This document shows, one piece after another, positions 8,223 through 19,171 of a stretch of 45,775 nucleotides of DNA. Positions within the stretch are counted from its first letter, which is position 1, and each line of letters begins with the position of its first letter. The DNA is taken from the NCBI GenBank assembly GCA_017437065.1, contig JAFSBX010000093.1, positions 1-45,775 of the forward strand. The letters are read 5' to 3'. The notes below the pieces were generated by a model. The model was not told where the DNA came from. It saw only the letters and a list, made by a program, of their open reading frames with translations, and searched no databases. The DNA is from Lachnospiraceae bacterium. Its GTDB lineage: Bacteria > Bacillota > Clostridia > Lachnospirales > Lachnospiraceae. Made by a program: the position numbers and the translations under genes.

Positions 8223-11081
8223 CTACCGCCATTCCTGTATCAGCTCTACCACTTCATCATAATCGTACTGATTTACATATTCTTCTATTTTCTTTACCAG
8301 TCTGTTCTCATCGTCTGAAAACCTCTTTCCACGGATTTCATCTAATAACACAGATGCCTTGAATGAATCCATATCCTCACAAGCCTGACTAATATCATGT
8401 AACCACTTTTTATCAATTTCACTTAACTCTGATTCTTTCACTTCTTCCTCATCTTCTGAAAATATATTCCTCAATACATGAAGCATATTCTCACAACTAT
8501 TTACAAAATCATCCATGTGTTCATCAATATACCCAATATTTTCTTCTTTTCCTGCATATTCCAATTCTTTTGCAAGCTCAGACAAATCCATAGCTCCAAT
8601 CCCTGCACTTGATGATTTAATTCCATGAACATCTGTCACAAACTCTTTTATTTCACCTTTACTTTTTGCAGATATAATACGATTTAAAGCTGCACCTAAA
8701 TCATTATAATATGTTTTTAATATTTTCAGGTAGGTTTCTTCATCCAAATGCATTTTCTGCATTGCATATGCCGAGTCAATCCCTTCAATCACAATAGTTG
8801 TATCCGATGTTGCCGCCTTTTCTTCCTTTATTTGATTACTCTGACTTACCATACCATCCATCAAACCTCTTCCAAGGTATTTACGAAGAACCGCTTCTAA
8901 TTGTTTCACTTCTATCGGCTTTGCCACATAGTCATCAAATCCTGCTGCCAACAGTTCCTCTCTGGAACCGTACACTGCATTTGCCGTCAAAGCAACAATA
9001 GGAACTTCCTTGCAATACGCCATATCCAATCCCCGAATTATGTTTGTTGTTTCAACTCCATCCAATTCCGGCATCATATGATCCATGAAGATAAGTTCAT
9101 ACTCATTTTCTTTCACTTTGGCAATTGCCGCATATCCTCCCGAAGCAGTGTCCACTACCAATTGATATGGCTCCAATAATTTTTTTGCAATAGCTAAATT
9201 GGTAGAATTATCATCCACCACCAGAATTTTCTTTCCCGAAACACTCTTTATAACTGTAGGTTTAAACATTTTTTTCATTTCACCCACTCGTACACTATTG
9301 ACATTGGATAAATTCACAGGCTCCCTGCTTACTACTGTTTGTACCACAGTCATAGTAAATGTTGTACCTTCACCATAAGTACTCTCTACCTCAATACTAC
9401 CGCCCATAAGTTCGCACAAATTCTTGGAAATTGCAAGTCCTAACCCCGTTCCCTGCACAGAACGGTTCCTTTTTGTATCTACCTGATTGAATATACCAAA
9501 CAGCTTCCCTAAGTCTTCTTTCTTAATTCCTATACCTGTATCCGAAACCTTAAAAACTATTTTGTCCTTTGCATCTTCAAGCAGTTCATTTTCAACAGAA
9601 AACTTAATATGCCCTTCTTTTGTAAATTTTACGGCATTTCCTAAAATATTAAGCAGAATCTGTTTTACACGGATGGCATCTCCATAAAGAACACTTGGAA
9701 CATTTTTTCCGACTTCTACTTCCAGTCGCACTGTACTTTCCATTAATCTTGTGCTAATCATATTAACTACATCCAAAATTACAGAATCCACTTTATACTC
9801 ACTGTCAATAATTTCAAACTTACCTGATTCAATTTTAGAAATGTCCAATATATCATTAATTATCCCCAGAAGACCATGACCTGCCGTATAAATTTGCATA
9901 ATATCACTCGCTGTCTGCTCATCCAAATTGCCACGAAGTAAAACCTCGCTCATCCCGATAATGGAATTCATTGGTGTTCTTATTTCATGACTCATATTAG
10001 CTAAAAATGCACTTTTTGCTTCGTTCGCTTTAATGGCTTCCTCTTTTGCAATATTCAACTCTTCTATAATGTTATAAGTTTCTGTCATATCATTTACAAC
10101 AATAATGTCACTTAAAAAATCATTATAACTGTCCTTAATATGACTTATCTGCAATTTACATGTTTTTTGATTATTGATACATACGCATTCAATGGTTTCC
10201 AAATTTGTTCCACTACCGCCTAATTCTCCGGTAGAGATATCAAATAAATCATCTAATTTTTTTTGCTTCAAAAGCTCATCCGGCATATCAAAAAACTGAA
10301 TTGCTGTTGCATTGCAAATCTTCAGATAACGCTGCTCGTCAATAATAAGCATAGGTACATTTACAGATGCATAAATATAATCTGACAGATTTTGTATACT
10401 TATATTGTTAATTTTCGTCTTTCTGGACATTGTATATGCAAATATAACTGCCAACGGCTGTAAAATGGCACTTGAAGGAAATGCCGGACGTTTTGGACCA
10501 ATCATATATGTATCCAGCAAAAGACTGAAACCTATTATCACAAGAACCAGCATACAGGATTTTGCCATTACTATTTCTCTTTTTTTCGAATTGCGTAATA
10601 AACAGTACGATATTTCCAAACATACCATCACAAGAAGACCTGCCAAATATACATTATAAATTACACGTCCAATATAGCTCTCCGCAATATAGGTCATACC
10701 ATATTCTGTCACTACAAACTCACATGCCTTTGGTATGCTCATTACCGGATATGCCAACAAGGCTCCAAACACAAAATATGTATCAGCTATATTTCTTAAC
10801 ACATGTGGAATATCCAGCCACACCCCCACAAGTAACCCGGCTGTTACCACCACTCCAAGAACACCTGTCAGATAAAAGGCTCGCCAAAATGCTGCTCCTT
10901 CGCTTGTTGTCTGCAGTGTAAAAATCCCCATACCTAAATCCCACAGAAAACTAAACAAGCCCAAAAATAAAAAATACCAGTTTCCTAAAATATGCTTATC
11001 TTCCTGAATAATATTATTTACGGCTAATACAAACGAAACTGTCCCGAACGCGATAAAAAAAACGGAAAGAAATAAATTCAT
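8223..11081 (-). CDS. Hybrid sensor histidine kinase (7TM-PAS-HisKA-HATPase-REC-HPt)
   Basis: This 952-residue membrane kinase has about seven hydrophobic segments in its first 230 residues, a PAS-like region at about 245-350, and HisKA with the phosphorylated histidine near 364 ('[14 protein letters not shown]'). An ATPase domain follows with N, G1 and G2 boxes ('DTGIGI', 'GTGLGL'), then a receiver with its aspartate near 667 ('[11 protein letters not shown]') and an HPt domain with histidine near 819 ('DVHGIKSSS'). It therefore carries a full phosphorelay in one chain and could pass phosphate to the REC domain of the next gene product. Start ATG 11081 lies 12 bases after the permease stop and has AGGGGGACAG ahead; an in-frame codon at 11150 would overlap the permease. 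The sensed signal is unknown, but the permease neighbour hints at purines. Confidence 0.93.
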   Translation of the reverse strand: MNLFLSVFFIAFGTVSFVLAVNNIIQEDKHILGNWYFLFLGLFSFLWDLGMGIFTLQTTSEGAAFWRAFYLTGVLGVVVTAGLLVGVWLDIPHVLRNIADTYFVFGALLAYPVMSIPKACEFVVTEYGMTYIAESYIGRVIYNVYLAGLLVMVCLEISYCLLRNSKKREIVMAKSCMLVLVIIGFSLLLDTYMIGPKRPAFPSSAILQPLAVIFAYTMSRKTKINNISIQNLSDYIYASVNVPMLIIDEQRYLKICNATAIQFFDMPDELLKQKKLDDLFDISTGELGGSGTNLETIECVCINNQKTCKLQISHIKDSYNDFLSDIIVVNDMTETYNIIEELNIAKEEAIKANEAKSAFLANMSHEIRTPMNSIIGMSEVLLRGNLDEQTASDIMQIYTAGHGLLGIINDILDISKIESGKFEIIDSEYKVDSVILDVVNMISTRLMESTVRLEVEVGKNVPSVLYGDAIRVKQILLNILGNAVKFTKEGHIKFSVENELLEDAKDKIVFKVSDTGIGIKKEDLGKLFGIFNQVDTKRNRSVQGTGLGLAISKNLCELMGGSIEVESTYGEGTTFTMTVVQTVVSREPVNLSNVNSVRVGEMKKMFKPTVIKSVSGKKILVVDDNSTNLAIAKKLLEPYQLVVDTASGGYAAIAKVKENEYELIFMDHMMPELDGVETTNIIRGLDMAYCKEVPIVALTANAVYGSREELLAAGFDDYVAKPIEVKQLEAVLRKYLGRGLMDGMVSQSNQIKEEKAATSDTTIVIEGIDSAYAMQKMHLDEETYLKILKTYYNDLGAALNRIISAKSKGEIKEFVTDVHGIKSSSAGIGAMDLSELAKELEYAGKEENIGYIDEHMDDFVNSCENMLHVLRNIFSEDEEEVKESELSEIDKKWLHDISQACEDMDSFKASVLLDEIRGKRFSDDENRLVKKIEEYVNQYDYDEVVELIQEWR

Positions 11082-11092
11082 CCCCTGTCCCC

Positions 11093-12448
11093 CTACACTA
11101 TATAATTCAACAAAATATGAACTGTTGCAAAAATCAACATAATCCACCAATAAGAGACTGCTTTTTTCTTTTCAAAAAACATCTTCATTATTGTATAAAT
11201 AATCAAGCCAAACAATACTGCATTACCAATATTGAATGTGATTCCAACATAAGCAATAATGCATAAACCAAACACAAAAAATATTTTCTTACTTCTGTCA
11301 AATTCTCTAAAACGCAATGTAAGTGCCAAACCAACATAAATCAATGCCGGTGCTGCAACATATGTTGACATGGACGTAAATAGTGGTGAAAAGAAAAAGC
11401 ATAATAAAAACAGACAACCTGTGGTAAGTGCTGTAATACCTGTCTTTCCTCCACTGACAATACCTACCAGTGACTCGCCATATGTTGTTACCGTTGAAGT
11501 TCCCACAACTCCACTAACGATATTTCCCACACCATCCACTGTAATAGCTCTCTTTAAACTGACCGTATCCTTAATTCTTATATCAATACCCGTATTTATG
11601 GCATCAAAAGCAGAGGTGTTTGTACCAATCGCATCAAAAAAATGTCCCATGGTAAAAACAAATACTGCATTGATAAATGCGAAAAATATATCCTTATTCG
11701 AAATTATCTCTATCACATCAGGAAACGCAAACATTACTTTCCTTATATCCCGAAAATTATAAGACATACTAAATATTTCTTTTAAATAATCTTTTACCGT
11801 AATACCTGTAGCCTGAAATACTTCATAATAATTCACACAAATACTCAGACAGTAAGCCACAAACATACCTATTAATACAAAGCCTTTTATGTTCAGTTTC
11901 TTCATCAGATAAATTACACCAAGACTAACTACACAAATTATGACCGGAACAGCTTCCATTTTCCCCCAAACATACAAACCATTTTGCTTTTTAATGAGCC
12001 CCATTGTACTGATTCCATACAGAAATAGTGCAAAACCTATTCCGGACATAATCATTCTCCTGAAATCCCCGTCCATAATTTCCATGATTTTATCATAGAC
12101 TCCAAACTTTACAAAGCTGCTTATAAGAATTCCTGATACATAGGTTGCTAACAATAAACATGTCCAATGAATCTGTTTTTCCCCTGTTGCCAGACCAAAA
12201 AACATACTGGTTATACCTAATCCCGGTGCTAACGCTATAGGTAGCTTTGTATAAAATGCGGAAACTATGGTAGTAAATCCCGACACACATACCGTAGCAA
12301 GAAATACTCCGTTATAATCCATCCCTGCTTGTGAAAGCACCGTTGGGTTAACCACCAAAATATAGGACATTGCCATAAACATGGCAATCCCCGCAAATAT
12401 TTCATTTTTCACAGTAGTATTGTGAAATTTCAGGTTAAAATAATCCAT
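11093..12448 (-). CDS. NCS2-family purine permease (AzgA/PbuG-like)
   Basis: This 451-residue polytopic membrane protein has the NCS2 nucleobase permease start ('[20 protein letters not shown]', '[11 protein letters not shown]') and the conserved '[11 protein letters not shown]', '[12 protein letters not shown]' and '[15 protein letters not shown]' motifs of the AzgA/PbuG subgroup, which imports hypoxanthine, guanine or adenine with protons. The length and number of membrane spans fit the family. I saw no purine riboswitch ahead of it; the gene follows the MoxR ATPase gene by only 28 bases and precedes the hybrid kinase by 11, so it appears to be transcribed with a signalling operon rather than under its own purine control. 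Confidence 0.9.
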   Translation of the reverse strand: MDYFNLKFHNTTVKNEIFAGIAMFMAMSYILVVNPTVLSQAGMDYNGVFLATVCVSGFTTIVSAFYTKLPIALAPGLGITSMFFGLATGEKQIHWTCLLLATYVSGILISSFVKFGVYDKIMEIMDGDFRRMIMSGIGFALFLYGISTMGLIKKQNGLYVWGKMEAVPVIICVVSLGVIYLMKKLNIKGFVLIGMFVAYCLSICVNYYEVFQATGITVKDYLKEIFSMSYNFRDIRKVMFAFPDVIEIISNKDIFFAFINAVFVFTMGHFFDAIGTNTSAFDAINTGIDIRIKDTVSLKRAITVDGVGNIVSGVVGTSTVTTYGESLVGIVSGGKTGITALTTGCLFLLCFFFSPLFTSMSTYVAAPALIYVGLALTLRFREFDRSKKIFFVFGLCIIAYVGITFNIGNAVLFGLIIYTIMKMFFEKKKAVSYWWIMLIFATVHILLNYIV

Positions 12449-12476
12449 TAGTTTCTCCTTCTTTAGTACTCCAAAC

Positions 12477-14048
12477 TTATATATTCAGATTTTTTATCTG
12501 CTCCAACATATCATTTTGCCGTTCTGTCAGCATCAGTTCCTGATTATGTTTCTGATAATCTTCACTGCCAAATCTTGCAATAAACTTTGCTGCATAAGTG
12601 TTTACTGTCAGTTCTGTCACCAGCACAAGCATTTCATTTCCTTCAGCAAAAACTTCTTCCACAAAAGCAAACAAAAAATGCAGTTGTTTTTTTACCTTTT
12701 CTGTGACTTCTTTCATCTTCGTAACTTCCGCGTCAAATTTGGACTTAACCTTTGCAAAAGCATCCGCCCCGCCTGTTTCTTCTCCAAGATACAGTTCTTT
12801 TCCCATACTTTCCAAAAAGAAAATTACCTGTCTGTGCTTTCTTCTGTCACTATTAGACAAAGCATTGGCTTTTTGCATGGAACGTAGTATCTGCTCCCTT
12901 GCCTGTACTTGTTTTTCCAACATCAAGACCACATCCGCACTTGACTTTATCAAATTATCGCTACCTGCTTCTTTTGCTGTACTCTTTCCTTCCTCAGTGC
13001 TGCCTTTCTCCACAGCCTGTTTTAACGCCTTTAAAGGTGACATCAAATCGCTCAGATAATCTGAAGTCTCCATCACTTCTTTCATCCCATCTGTCACTTT
13101 ATCAAGCAACATGGAAAGAAGTGAAAGCCGTTCGTCAAATGCCGCCTTTTTCGCTTTTTCCTTAGCAGCCTCAGTCGGTTGTCCGGCAAGAATATCTTCA
13201 ATCCGATAGTCCTTTTTATATTTATTGTATAAATCATAATAAGCAGTAAATTCTTTCACAATCCGTTCATTGCGAATATACTGTCCTACCAGCGTTTCGT
13301 CTGCTTTTTTCTTTTCTGCCTCATAGAGTAACAGAATTTCCGACAAATCTTCCCAGCCTCTTGCCGTCACATAGCTTCTGCCCTTTACGGTTGTCTCCAC
13401 CGCATAGAAATATTCTTTTTTCAGCTCCAGAAAGTTCATAACCACCGGATGCACTGCCTTTTCCTGTGCATATTCTTTCCATACCTTAAAATCCGGTTCC
13501 ACTTCCATCACTCTTAGCCTGTCCAAAGTTGCCACATCAAATTCCCGCACGGACTTATTATATTCAGGCGGATTTCCCGCAGTTACAATTACCCAGCCTT
13601 CCGGCACTTTATGTCTGCCAAAAACCTTATATTGTAAAAATTGAAGCATGGATGGTGAAAGCGTTTCCGAAACACAATTGATTTCATCCAAAAATAAAAT
13701 GCCTTCTCTGACACCGCTCTCTTCCATTGTTTCATATACGGAAGAAATAATTTCACTCATAGTATATTCGGATACATCAAATTCCTCTTCTCCATATTCT
13801 TTATGACGAATAAAAGGCAGCCCTAACGCGGACTGTCTTGTATGATGAGTCATTGAATAAGAAACCAGTGCAATTCCCATTTCCTGTGCAATCTGTTCCA
13901 TCACTGCCGTTTTACCGATACCGGGAGCTCCCAGCAGAAAAATTGGTCGTTGCCGCACTACCGGTATTTTATATTCACCAAAATCGTCCTTTTTTAAATA
14001 TAGAACAACGGAATCTTTTATATATTCTTTCGCCTGTTTTATGTTCAT
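12477..14048 (-). CDS. MoxR-type AAA+ ATPase
   Basis: This 523-residue protein has an N-terminal AAA+ core: Walker A GAPGIGKT at residues 40-47, Walker B 'ILFLDEIN' (D120-E121), and a sensor-1 asparagine in 'VTAGNPPEYN' (about N158). The rest is a long helical, charged extension. MoxR ATPases act with VWA-domain partners as chaperone-like machines in assembly or metal insertion; the preceding gene encodes exactly such a partner, 42 bases upstream. ATG 14048 follows an ACGGAGG at good spacing. The client is unknown; possible clients within the operon are the permease, the kinase or an unlinked enzyme. Confidence 0.87.
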   Translation of the reverse strand: MNIKQAKEYIKDSVVLYLKKDDFGEYKIPVVRQRPIFLLGAPGIGKTAVMEQIAQEMGIALVSYSMTHHTRQSALGLPFIRHKEYGEEEFDVSEYTMSEIISSVYETMEESGVREGILFLDEINCVSETLSPSMLQFLQYKVFGRHKVPEGWVIVTAGNPPEYNKSVREFDVATLDRLRVMEVEPDFKVWKEYAQEKAVHPVVMNFLELKKEYFYAVETTVKGRSYVTARGWEDLSEILLLYEAEKKKADETLVGQYIRNERIVKEFTAYYDLYNKYKKDYRIEDILAGQPTEAAKEKAKKAAFDERLSLLSMLLDKVTDGMKEVMETSDYLSDLMSPLKALKQAVEKGSTEEGKSTAKEAGSDNLIKSSADVVLMLEKQVQAREQILRSMQKANALSNSDRRKHRQVIFFLESMGKELYLGEETGGADAFAKVKSKFDAEVTKMKEVTEKVKKQLHFLFAFVEEVFAEGNEMLVLVTELTVNTYAAKFIARFGSEDYQKHNQELMLTERQNDMLEQIKNLNI

Positions 14049-14090
14049 TTAAAACCTCCGTGTTTACCTTCAATCTCTTTTACCTGTCTC

Positions 14091-15404
14091 TCATTTTGTT
14101 TCAGCCTTTTCCTGCTCCAGTTGTTCCGGTTCCAATACTACCTTGATTGCCCAGACCGGAACCTGCGGTCTTGTATTGTCCTCATCCAAAAACACAAAAA
14201 TACTGTTATAGTCCGGCATTCTTTCAGGATAAATTCCAAATCCGTCCGTAAAATAAATCAGCCCCTTCAGATTTTCAAATTCTCCATTTTCACAAAGGCT
14301 GTCCACATAGTCAAATGCCGGTCTGAAATCCGTACCTCCAAATCCTCGAAGCTTTCCGTTTTTTAGAAACTCTTCAAAGTCACCATCACAGGTAATTTTC
14401 GTGTCACTCTGTACCTCGTTATCGCACTGAATGATATGCACATTTATTTTTTGAAAAAAATGTTCCGTACTTTTCAAAATCGAGTATGTCTTTTGGAGGA
14501 ATGCCTGCACAATTCCATTCCTACAGGATGCGGAAGTGTCCAGTACAATCGCAAAATCTCTGATTTTGTGAAGTTCCTTATACTCTAATGGCTCAATTAA
14601 AGGCATATTTCCATACCTTGCCAATCCGTAAGTATAATAAATATAGTCAAACTCTTCGTCATTGACACTGCTTTCTTCCCCCATTATGGTAAACCGTCTG
14701 AGAATGTCCGCATAGTCATATCGTTCCTTCGTTGCCTCTTGAATGTTAGCCTCCAGACTTTCGGCATTATTTTTATCTTTAGAGAAAGTTTTTAAATCCG
14801 TCTTGATACGTTCACTGATTTTTTTCCACTGTTCGGCATTTACCACAAGCTCTTCTGTTGCCCAGAAGCTATGCTCGTCCACTTTAAAAAGCGAAGTAAA
14901 CTCCGCTTTTCCATCTTCACTAAGGGGATTTATCCGAAAATACCGATACAGCTTTTCTGCCGTCAATCCTCCTGCATTTTTCTTTAAAATACGCAGTTTT
15001 TCAAGTCTTTCCCTGTCTTTTTTCATTACGGAAGCTGAAATCCCCATCTCCAATACTGTATTCTCCACAGCAATATCCACCGACAAATCCCAATACTCTT
15101 TTTCCGTTTTTCCATATTGAAATTGATGATGAAAAATGCAATGAAATAAAATATGCATGTACATATGCACAATAGAATTTGGCTCTTCTTTGTAGCTTTT
15201 TAAAATATAGCAAGGATCATAATAAAAATGAACACCATCACAATAAACACAGCCTATATTCTGCTTTACAACAGGTTTTAGTCCTGCCAATGCCACATCC
15301 ATAAAACGCATATTAACAACAATACTGTCTCTGGCAAGAGACAGTACTTTACCTGCAAGTTGTTCCATTTCTTTCTGTTTTTCCGTATGCATTTCAGTAT
15401 CCAT
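14091..15404 (-). CDS. VWA-like protein with DUF2201-type metallopeptidase-like N-domain
   Basis: This 437-residue protein pairs an N-terminal DUF2201-like region, with a histidine cluster at 80-93 including HILFH (84-88) that resembles a zinc-protease motif, with a C-terminal VWA-like domain. The latter keeps metal-site residues: DTSAS at 289-293, the threonine in 'GFGGTDFRP' (T358) and D387 in 'YFTDGFG'. Proteins of this type lie beside MoxR AAA ATPases and are thought to bind or present substrates to them; the MoxR gene is directly downstream. ATG 15404 is followed in frame by ATG 15392, and either may start. No secretion signal, so cytosolic. Whether the histidine cluster binds metal or cleaves peptides is not shown. 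Confidence 0.85.
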   Translation of the reverse strand: MDTEMHTEKQKEMEQLAGKVLSLARDSIVVNMRFMDVALAGLKPVVKQNIGCVYCDGVHFYYDPCYILKSYKEEPNSIVHMYMHILFHCIFHHQFQYGKTEKEYWDLSVDIAVENTVLEMGISASVMKKDRERLEKLRILKKNAGGLTAEKLYRYFRINPLSEDGKAEFTSLFKVDEHSFWATEELVVNAEQWKKISERIKTDLKTFSKDKNNAESLEANIQEATKERYDYADILRRFTIMGEESSVNDEEFDYIYYTYGLARYGNMPLIEPLEYKELHKIRDFAIVLDTSASCRNGIVQAFLQKTYSILKSTEHFFQKINVHIIQCDNEVQSDTKITCDGDFEEFLKNGKLRGFGGTDFRPAFDYVDSLCENGEFENLKGLIYFTDGFGIYPERMPDYNSIFVFLDEDNTRPQVPVWAIKVVLEPEQLEQEKAETK

Positions 15405-15447
15405 CCCCTGCCCGTTCCTTTCCCGCTTTTTACCTTGAAACAGCTCC

Positions 15448-16371
15448 TTAGAATTTTAAGTTTTTGAACAAATCTCCTAACGTAGTAGTTGCTTCTTCTC
15501 CGGAGCTGTACTCATAACCTTCCGCATCATCAATGGCATCGGTAGCCATTTCTTCTTCCACGGCTTTTATGCTTAAGCTGATTTTATTATCTCTCGTATT
15601 CAGTACTTTTACACGTACTTTATCCCCTACAGATAAAACTTCTGACGGTTTACGGATTCTCTTTGTACATATTTCGGAAATATGCACCAGACCTGAAAGA
15701 CCGTCCTGCAATACTACGAAAGCTCCATAATTTGTCAGTGTTTCCACAGTTCCTTCCAAAATACTTCCCGGAATAATCATGGAAATTTTATGATTATGTT
15801 CTTCTGCTGCCTTTTCCTTCTCAATGACTTTTGCGGAAAGAATCAGTTTTTCTCTTTCTTTATCCACAGTAATCACTCTTACTGCAAGATTTTTTCCACA
15901 GTAGCTTTCCAAATCCTCCACATAAGTAAGGGCAAGCTGTGAAGCCGGAATGAAGCCGCGAATGCCTTCCAAATATGCTACCACACCACCATTTACTGCT
16001 TCTTTTACTTTTACATTCAGGTCAGTTTCTTCTTCCATATATGTCTGTAATTTTTCCCAACCCAGTATTTCATTGGCTTCTTTTTTAGATAAACGAATGT
16101 TGCCGTTTCCGTCATCCATACTGATTACGGATGCTTCAATTACATCGCCGGGTTTGATTTCCTCTAAAACGGCAAAGTCGGGATCATTGCTGAAATCCTC
16201 TGCTTTTAAAATGCCTTGTGTGTAATATTTTAAATCTATAATTACCTCTTCTTCATCTACTGCGATGACGGTTCCTTTAATGATATCGCCTTCTTTGATT
16301 TTGCGGAAAGATGCTTCCAGTTCTGCTGCAAAATCCGCCATTGTTTCTTGTGTGTTTTTTATTTCTGACAT
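15448..16371 (-). CDS. S1-domain RNA-binding protein (ribosomal protein S1-like)
   Basis: This 307-residue protein has three S1 domains (OB folds), at about residues 27-95, 115-180 and 200-270; the last ('GTVETLTNYGAFVVLQDGLS') has the most typical sequence. Proteins like this in Clostridia are annotated as ribosomal protein S1 homologues that bind mRNA and may help translation initiation. It is shorter than the four-to-six domain S1 of Proteobacteria, which is usual for Firmicutes. A consensus promoter lies 35 bases upstream of the ATG, and AAGGAAGGAA precedes the start. It is first in the long - strand gene set. Confidence 0.88.
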   Translation of the reverse strand: MSEIKNTQETMADFAAELEASFRKIKEGDIIKGTVIAVDEEEVIIDLKYYTQGILKAEDFSNDPDFAVLEEIKPGDVIEASVISMDDGNGNIRLSKKEANEILGWEKLQTYMEEETDLNVKVKEAVNGGVVAYLEGIRGFIPASQLALTYVEDLESYCGKNLAVRVITVDKEREKLILSAKVIEKEKAAEEHNHKISMIIPGSILEGTVETLTNYGAFVVLQDGLSGLVHISEICTKRIRKPSEVLSVGDKVRVKVLNTRDNKISLSIKAVEEEMATDAIDDAEGYEYSSGEEATTTLGDLFKNLKF

Positions 16372-16405
16372 AGTATATATTGTTCCTTCCTTTTTTCTAT
16401 ACTTT

Positions 16406-16434
16406 ATTATACTCAGAGACTGTTTCTATATCAA
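16406..16434 (-). promoter_or_regulatory. Consensus sigma-A promoter of the S1-VWA-MoxR-permease-kinase cluster
   Basis: On the - strand TTGATA (16434-16429) and TATAAT (16411-16406) are spaced by exactly 17 bases, 35 bases before the S1 gene ATG. It is among the best promoter matches in the window, and the next convincing terminator downstream is at 4862-4903. Confidence 0.8.
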
Positions 16435-16467
16435 CAAATATCTGCTCGTTACATATTTCAACCAGAA

Positions 16468-19074
16468 TTACCCCAAAGCATTATTAGCAATATTTTCTCT
16501 CTTCTCTTTTTTTAAATATCGGGCAGGGCTAAACAGCATAATCTCATGTGCCAGTACCGGCATTGCTGAAAGAGCAATCAGCATTCCCCATTCTTTTATG
16601 GACAACGGGCAGGTTCCAAACATTTGGATGAAATATGGGACTTCTGTTACCAGAAGTTGTAATGTAAATCCTATGATAAAGGCTGCTATCATCAGCTTGT
16701 TTTCAAAATGGTTCATGCGAAAAACTGACTTTTCCACATCACGCATTCCCAACGCATGAAACAGCTGTGAAATACCGAGTACGGTAAACGCATAGGTCTG
16801 ACTGCGGTTTAAAACTGTTGCGTCTTCCAGAAGGGTACGTATTCCGGTTAGTGTAACTTCATCACCTGCAGCGCGAAGCATGGAAATTGGAAGTTGCAAA
16901 AATGCTACGGTGCTGATTGTTGCAATGAGACATCCGTAAAATAACGTACAGCTCAGTCCTCCTCCGGCAAACAGGCTTTCCTTTTTGCCTCTTGGCGGTC
17001 TGTGCATAAAGTTTTCATTTTCGTTTATATCCACGCCAAGTGCCAATGCCGGAAGAGAATCCGTTATCAGATTAATCCATAAAATATGTGCCGGTTTTAA
17101 AGGCGAAGCCAGCCCTGCAAAAATAGCGGCAAGCATGGTAATAATTTCACCAAAATTTGAAGACAGTAAAAACATTACCGACTTTTTGATATTTTCATAA
17201 ATGCTTCTTCCCTGTGCAATCGCTTTTGTTATCGTTGCAAAATTATCATCCGTCAATATGATATCCGCTGCATTTTTTGCCACATCAGTTCCACCAAGTC
17301 CCATCGCAATTCCTACATCTGCCATTTTTAAGGACGGAGCATCATTTACTCCGTCACCGGTCATTGCCACAATTTTTTCTGCGGATTTAAATCCCTTTAC
17401 AATGCGCACTTTATGTTCCGGTGAAACATGAGCAAATACCCGTACCTTCTGCAGTCTTTTTGTAAACTCTGCATCCGACATCCCCTGCATTTCTTCTCCT
17501 GAAAGACACTCTTCTCTCCTGTTTGCAATTCCCAGTTCTCTTGCAATGGCAAAGGCTGTATCAATACGGTCACCTGTAATCATTACAGTTTTCACTCCGG
17601 CACGTCGAAATTTCTCCACGGCTTCTGCTGCTTCCGGTCGCACCGGATCTGCCATTCCGACCATACCCACAAACGTAAGATTTTCTTCACTCATTCTATC
17701 CGAATCCGTCCTCATACCGAGTACCAATACCCGAAGTGCTTTTCCGGTAAAATAGGATATTGCTTTATCTATACTCTGTCTATGCGAGACACTCATCGAA
17801 ACAGCTTTTCCGTTCAAAAGTATGTATTTACAATTTCGCAATACTTCCTCCGGCGAACCTTTTGTATATGAAATAAAACCGTTTATTCCTTTATGAAAGG
17901 TTGTCATTCTCTTTCGGTCTGAATCAAATGCAAGTTCTTCCTTTCTTGGATAGGTTCTTTCCAATGCTTTTCTGGTAATTCCATACTTTTCTGCCATATC
18001 TAAAAGTGCCAGTTCCGTCGGATCACCGATTCTTTCACCACCGGAAATTTCTCCATCATTACACAGCGTAAATCCCTGTAGAAAATTCATGTTTTTTTCC
18101 AAATCCAGTGTATCCGCCCCGACAACCGCACCATTCGTATAACACTCAGTTACTGTCATTTTATTTTGTGTCAGTGTCCCCGTTTTATCAGAACATACTA
18201 CACTGACACATCCGAGTGTTTCCACGCTGGGCAGTTTTTTGACTATAGTATTGACCTTTACCATACGGGAAACACTGAGTGCAAGTACCATGGTAACAAT
18301 TGCCGGAAGTCCCTCCGGTACAGCTGCCACTGCAAGAGAAATTGCAGTAATCAGCATTTCCATAACATCTCTTTTTTGTAACACGGCAATCAAAAATAAC
18401 AAAACACATAAAAATACGGAAACACCACTAAGTACCTTTCCAAGGTCTGCCAGTCGTTTCTGTAGTGGCGTCGCCTCTTCCTTTGTATTTTGCAGCATTC
18501 CCGCTATTTTTCCTATTTCCGTATCCATACCGATTGCAGTTACCACACCCTCACCGCGTCCATAAGTCACGTTTGTCGACATGTATGCTTTATTTTCTTT
18601 CCGTGTATCCTTACACACCGGCACCGATTCTCCGGTCAGTGCAGCTTCTTCTATTTTCAGATTCACGACTTCCGTCAGCCTCAAATCTGCCGGCACCTGT
18701 CTGCCTGCTTCCAGACAGACTACATCTCCCGGAATCAAATCCGCTGCCGGTATCTCTTTTACCTCTCCATTTCGCTTCACCAAAGCATGAGGACTGGTCA
18801 TCTGCTTCAATGCATCCAGTGCCTTTTTCGCCTTCCCCTCCTGAATCACACCTATCACAGAATTCACTACAATAACCGTCAAAATAATCACCGTATCACT
18901 AACTTCCTTCAACAACAACGACACCGCCGCCGCCACAAAAAGAATATAAATCAACGGATCATTCAACTGCTCCCCAAAGCAGGTAAGCATCGACTTTTGC
19001 TCTTCTTCCTTTAAAACATTTCTCCCCCGCAACTCCTCTTCCCGCCGTACCATTTCCTTATTCCCAAACTCCAT
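16468..19074 (-). CDS. P-type cation ATPase, calcium-transporting type
   Basis: This 868-residue P2-type ATPase pumps a cation, most likely Ca2+ (or Mn2+), across the membrane using ATP. It shows the actuator motif 'AALTGES', the M4 ion site 'PEGLPA', the phosphorylation site 'CSDKTGTLT', the hinge 'MTGDGVNDAPSL' and the M6 motif 'NLITDSLPALALG', a combination shared with SERCA/SPCA-like bacterial pumps such as YloB. The N-terminus is short, only about 35 residues before the first membrane helix pair, but the family motif region ('RGRNVLKEEEQ') is present. I chose ATG 19074 over GTG 19080 because AAAGGA is 8 bases from the ATG but only 2 from the GTG. It appears monocistronic, flanked by the 386-base gap upstream. 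Confidence 0.92.
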   Translation of the reverse strand: MEFGNKEMVRREEELRGRNVLKEEEQKSMLTCFGEQLNDPLIYILFVAAAVSLLLKEVSDTVIILTVIVVNSVIGVIQEGKAKKALDALKQMTSPHALVKRNGEVKEIPAADLIPGDVVCLEAGRQVPADLRLTEVVNLKIEEAALTGESVPVCKDTRKENKAYMSTNVTYGRGEGVVTAIGMDTEIGKIAGMLQNTKEEATPLQKRLADLGKVLSGVSVFLCVLLFLIAVLQKRDVMEMLITAISLAVAAVPEGLPAIVTMVLALSVSRMVKVNTIVKKLPSVETLGCVSVVCSDKTGTLTQNKMTVTECYTNGAVVGADTLDLEKNMNFLQGFTLCNDGEISGGERIGDPTELALLDMAEKYGITRKALERTYPRKEELAFDSDRKRMTTFHKGINGFISYTKGSPEEVLRNCKYILLNGKAVSMSVSHRQSIDKAISYFTGKALRVLVLGMRTDSDRMSEENLTFVGMVGMADPVRPEAAEAVEKFRRAGVKTVMITGDRIDTAFAIARELGIANRREECLSGEEMQGMSDAEFTKRLQKVRVFAHVSPEHKVRIVKGFKSAEKIVAMTGDGVNDAPSLKMADVGIAMGLGGTDVAKNAADIILTDDNFATITKAIAQGRSIYENIKKSVMFLLSSNFGEIITMLAAIFAGLASPLKPAHILWINLITDSLPALALGVDINENENFMHRPPRGKKESLFAGGGLSCTLFYGCLIATISTVAFLQLPISMLRAAGDEVTLTGIRTLLEDATVLNRSQTYAFTVLGISQLFHALGMRDVEKSVFRMNHFENKLMIAAFIIGFTLQLLVTEVPYFIQMFGTCPLSIKEWGMLIALSAMPVLAHEIMLFSPARYLKKEKRENIANNALG

Positions 19075-19110
19075 CCTCACATTCCTTTCTCACAAAATTT
19101 AATCATTTAC

Positions 19111-19121
19111 TAATCTGATTA
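19111..19121. repeat. 11-bp palindrome TAATCTGATTA upstream of the P-type ATPase
   Basis: This is an odd-length perfect palindrome 37 bases ahead of the ATPase start, in the region where its promoter should lie. It could be a regulator site, but it is short and AT-rich, so chance is possible. Confidence 0.3.
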
Positions 19122-19141
19122 AGGAGTAAAAGTTGCCTGCC

Positions 19142-19171
19142 AAAACTGTTACCGGCAAAACTGTTGCTGGC
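19142..19171. repeat. Two tandem 15-base units at the edge of the palindromic element
   Basis: AAAACTGTTACCGGC (19142-19156) is followed directly by AAAACTGTTGCTGGC (19157-19171), differing at two positions, with a decayed third copy to the left (ending TGCC). The second unit's GGC is the first three bases of the long inverted repeat. This may be the scar or target of insertion of the element. Confidence 0.6.

Noticed and set aside
11093-14090. A purine riboswitch ahead of the NCS2 permease
   Set aside because: Only 28 bases separate the permease from the preceding gene, too little for the fold, and none of the conserved loops is visible.
18490-19014. A 174-codon open frame on the + strand
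   Set aside because: It is antisense to the P-type ATPase gene, whose DKTGT, PEGLP and hinge motifs are unmistakable. The translated + frame is rich in histidine, serine and arginine without family signatures, and no ribosome binding site precedes it.
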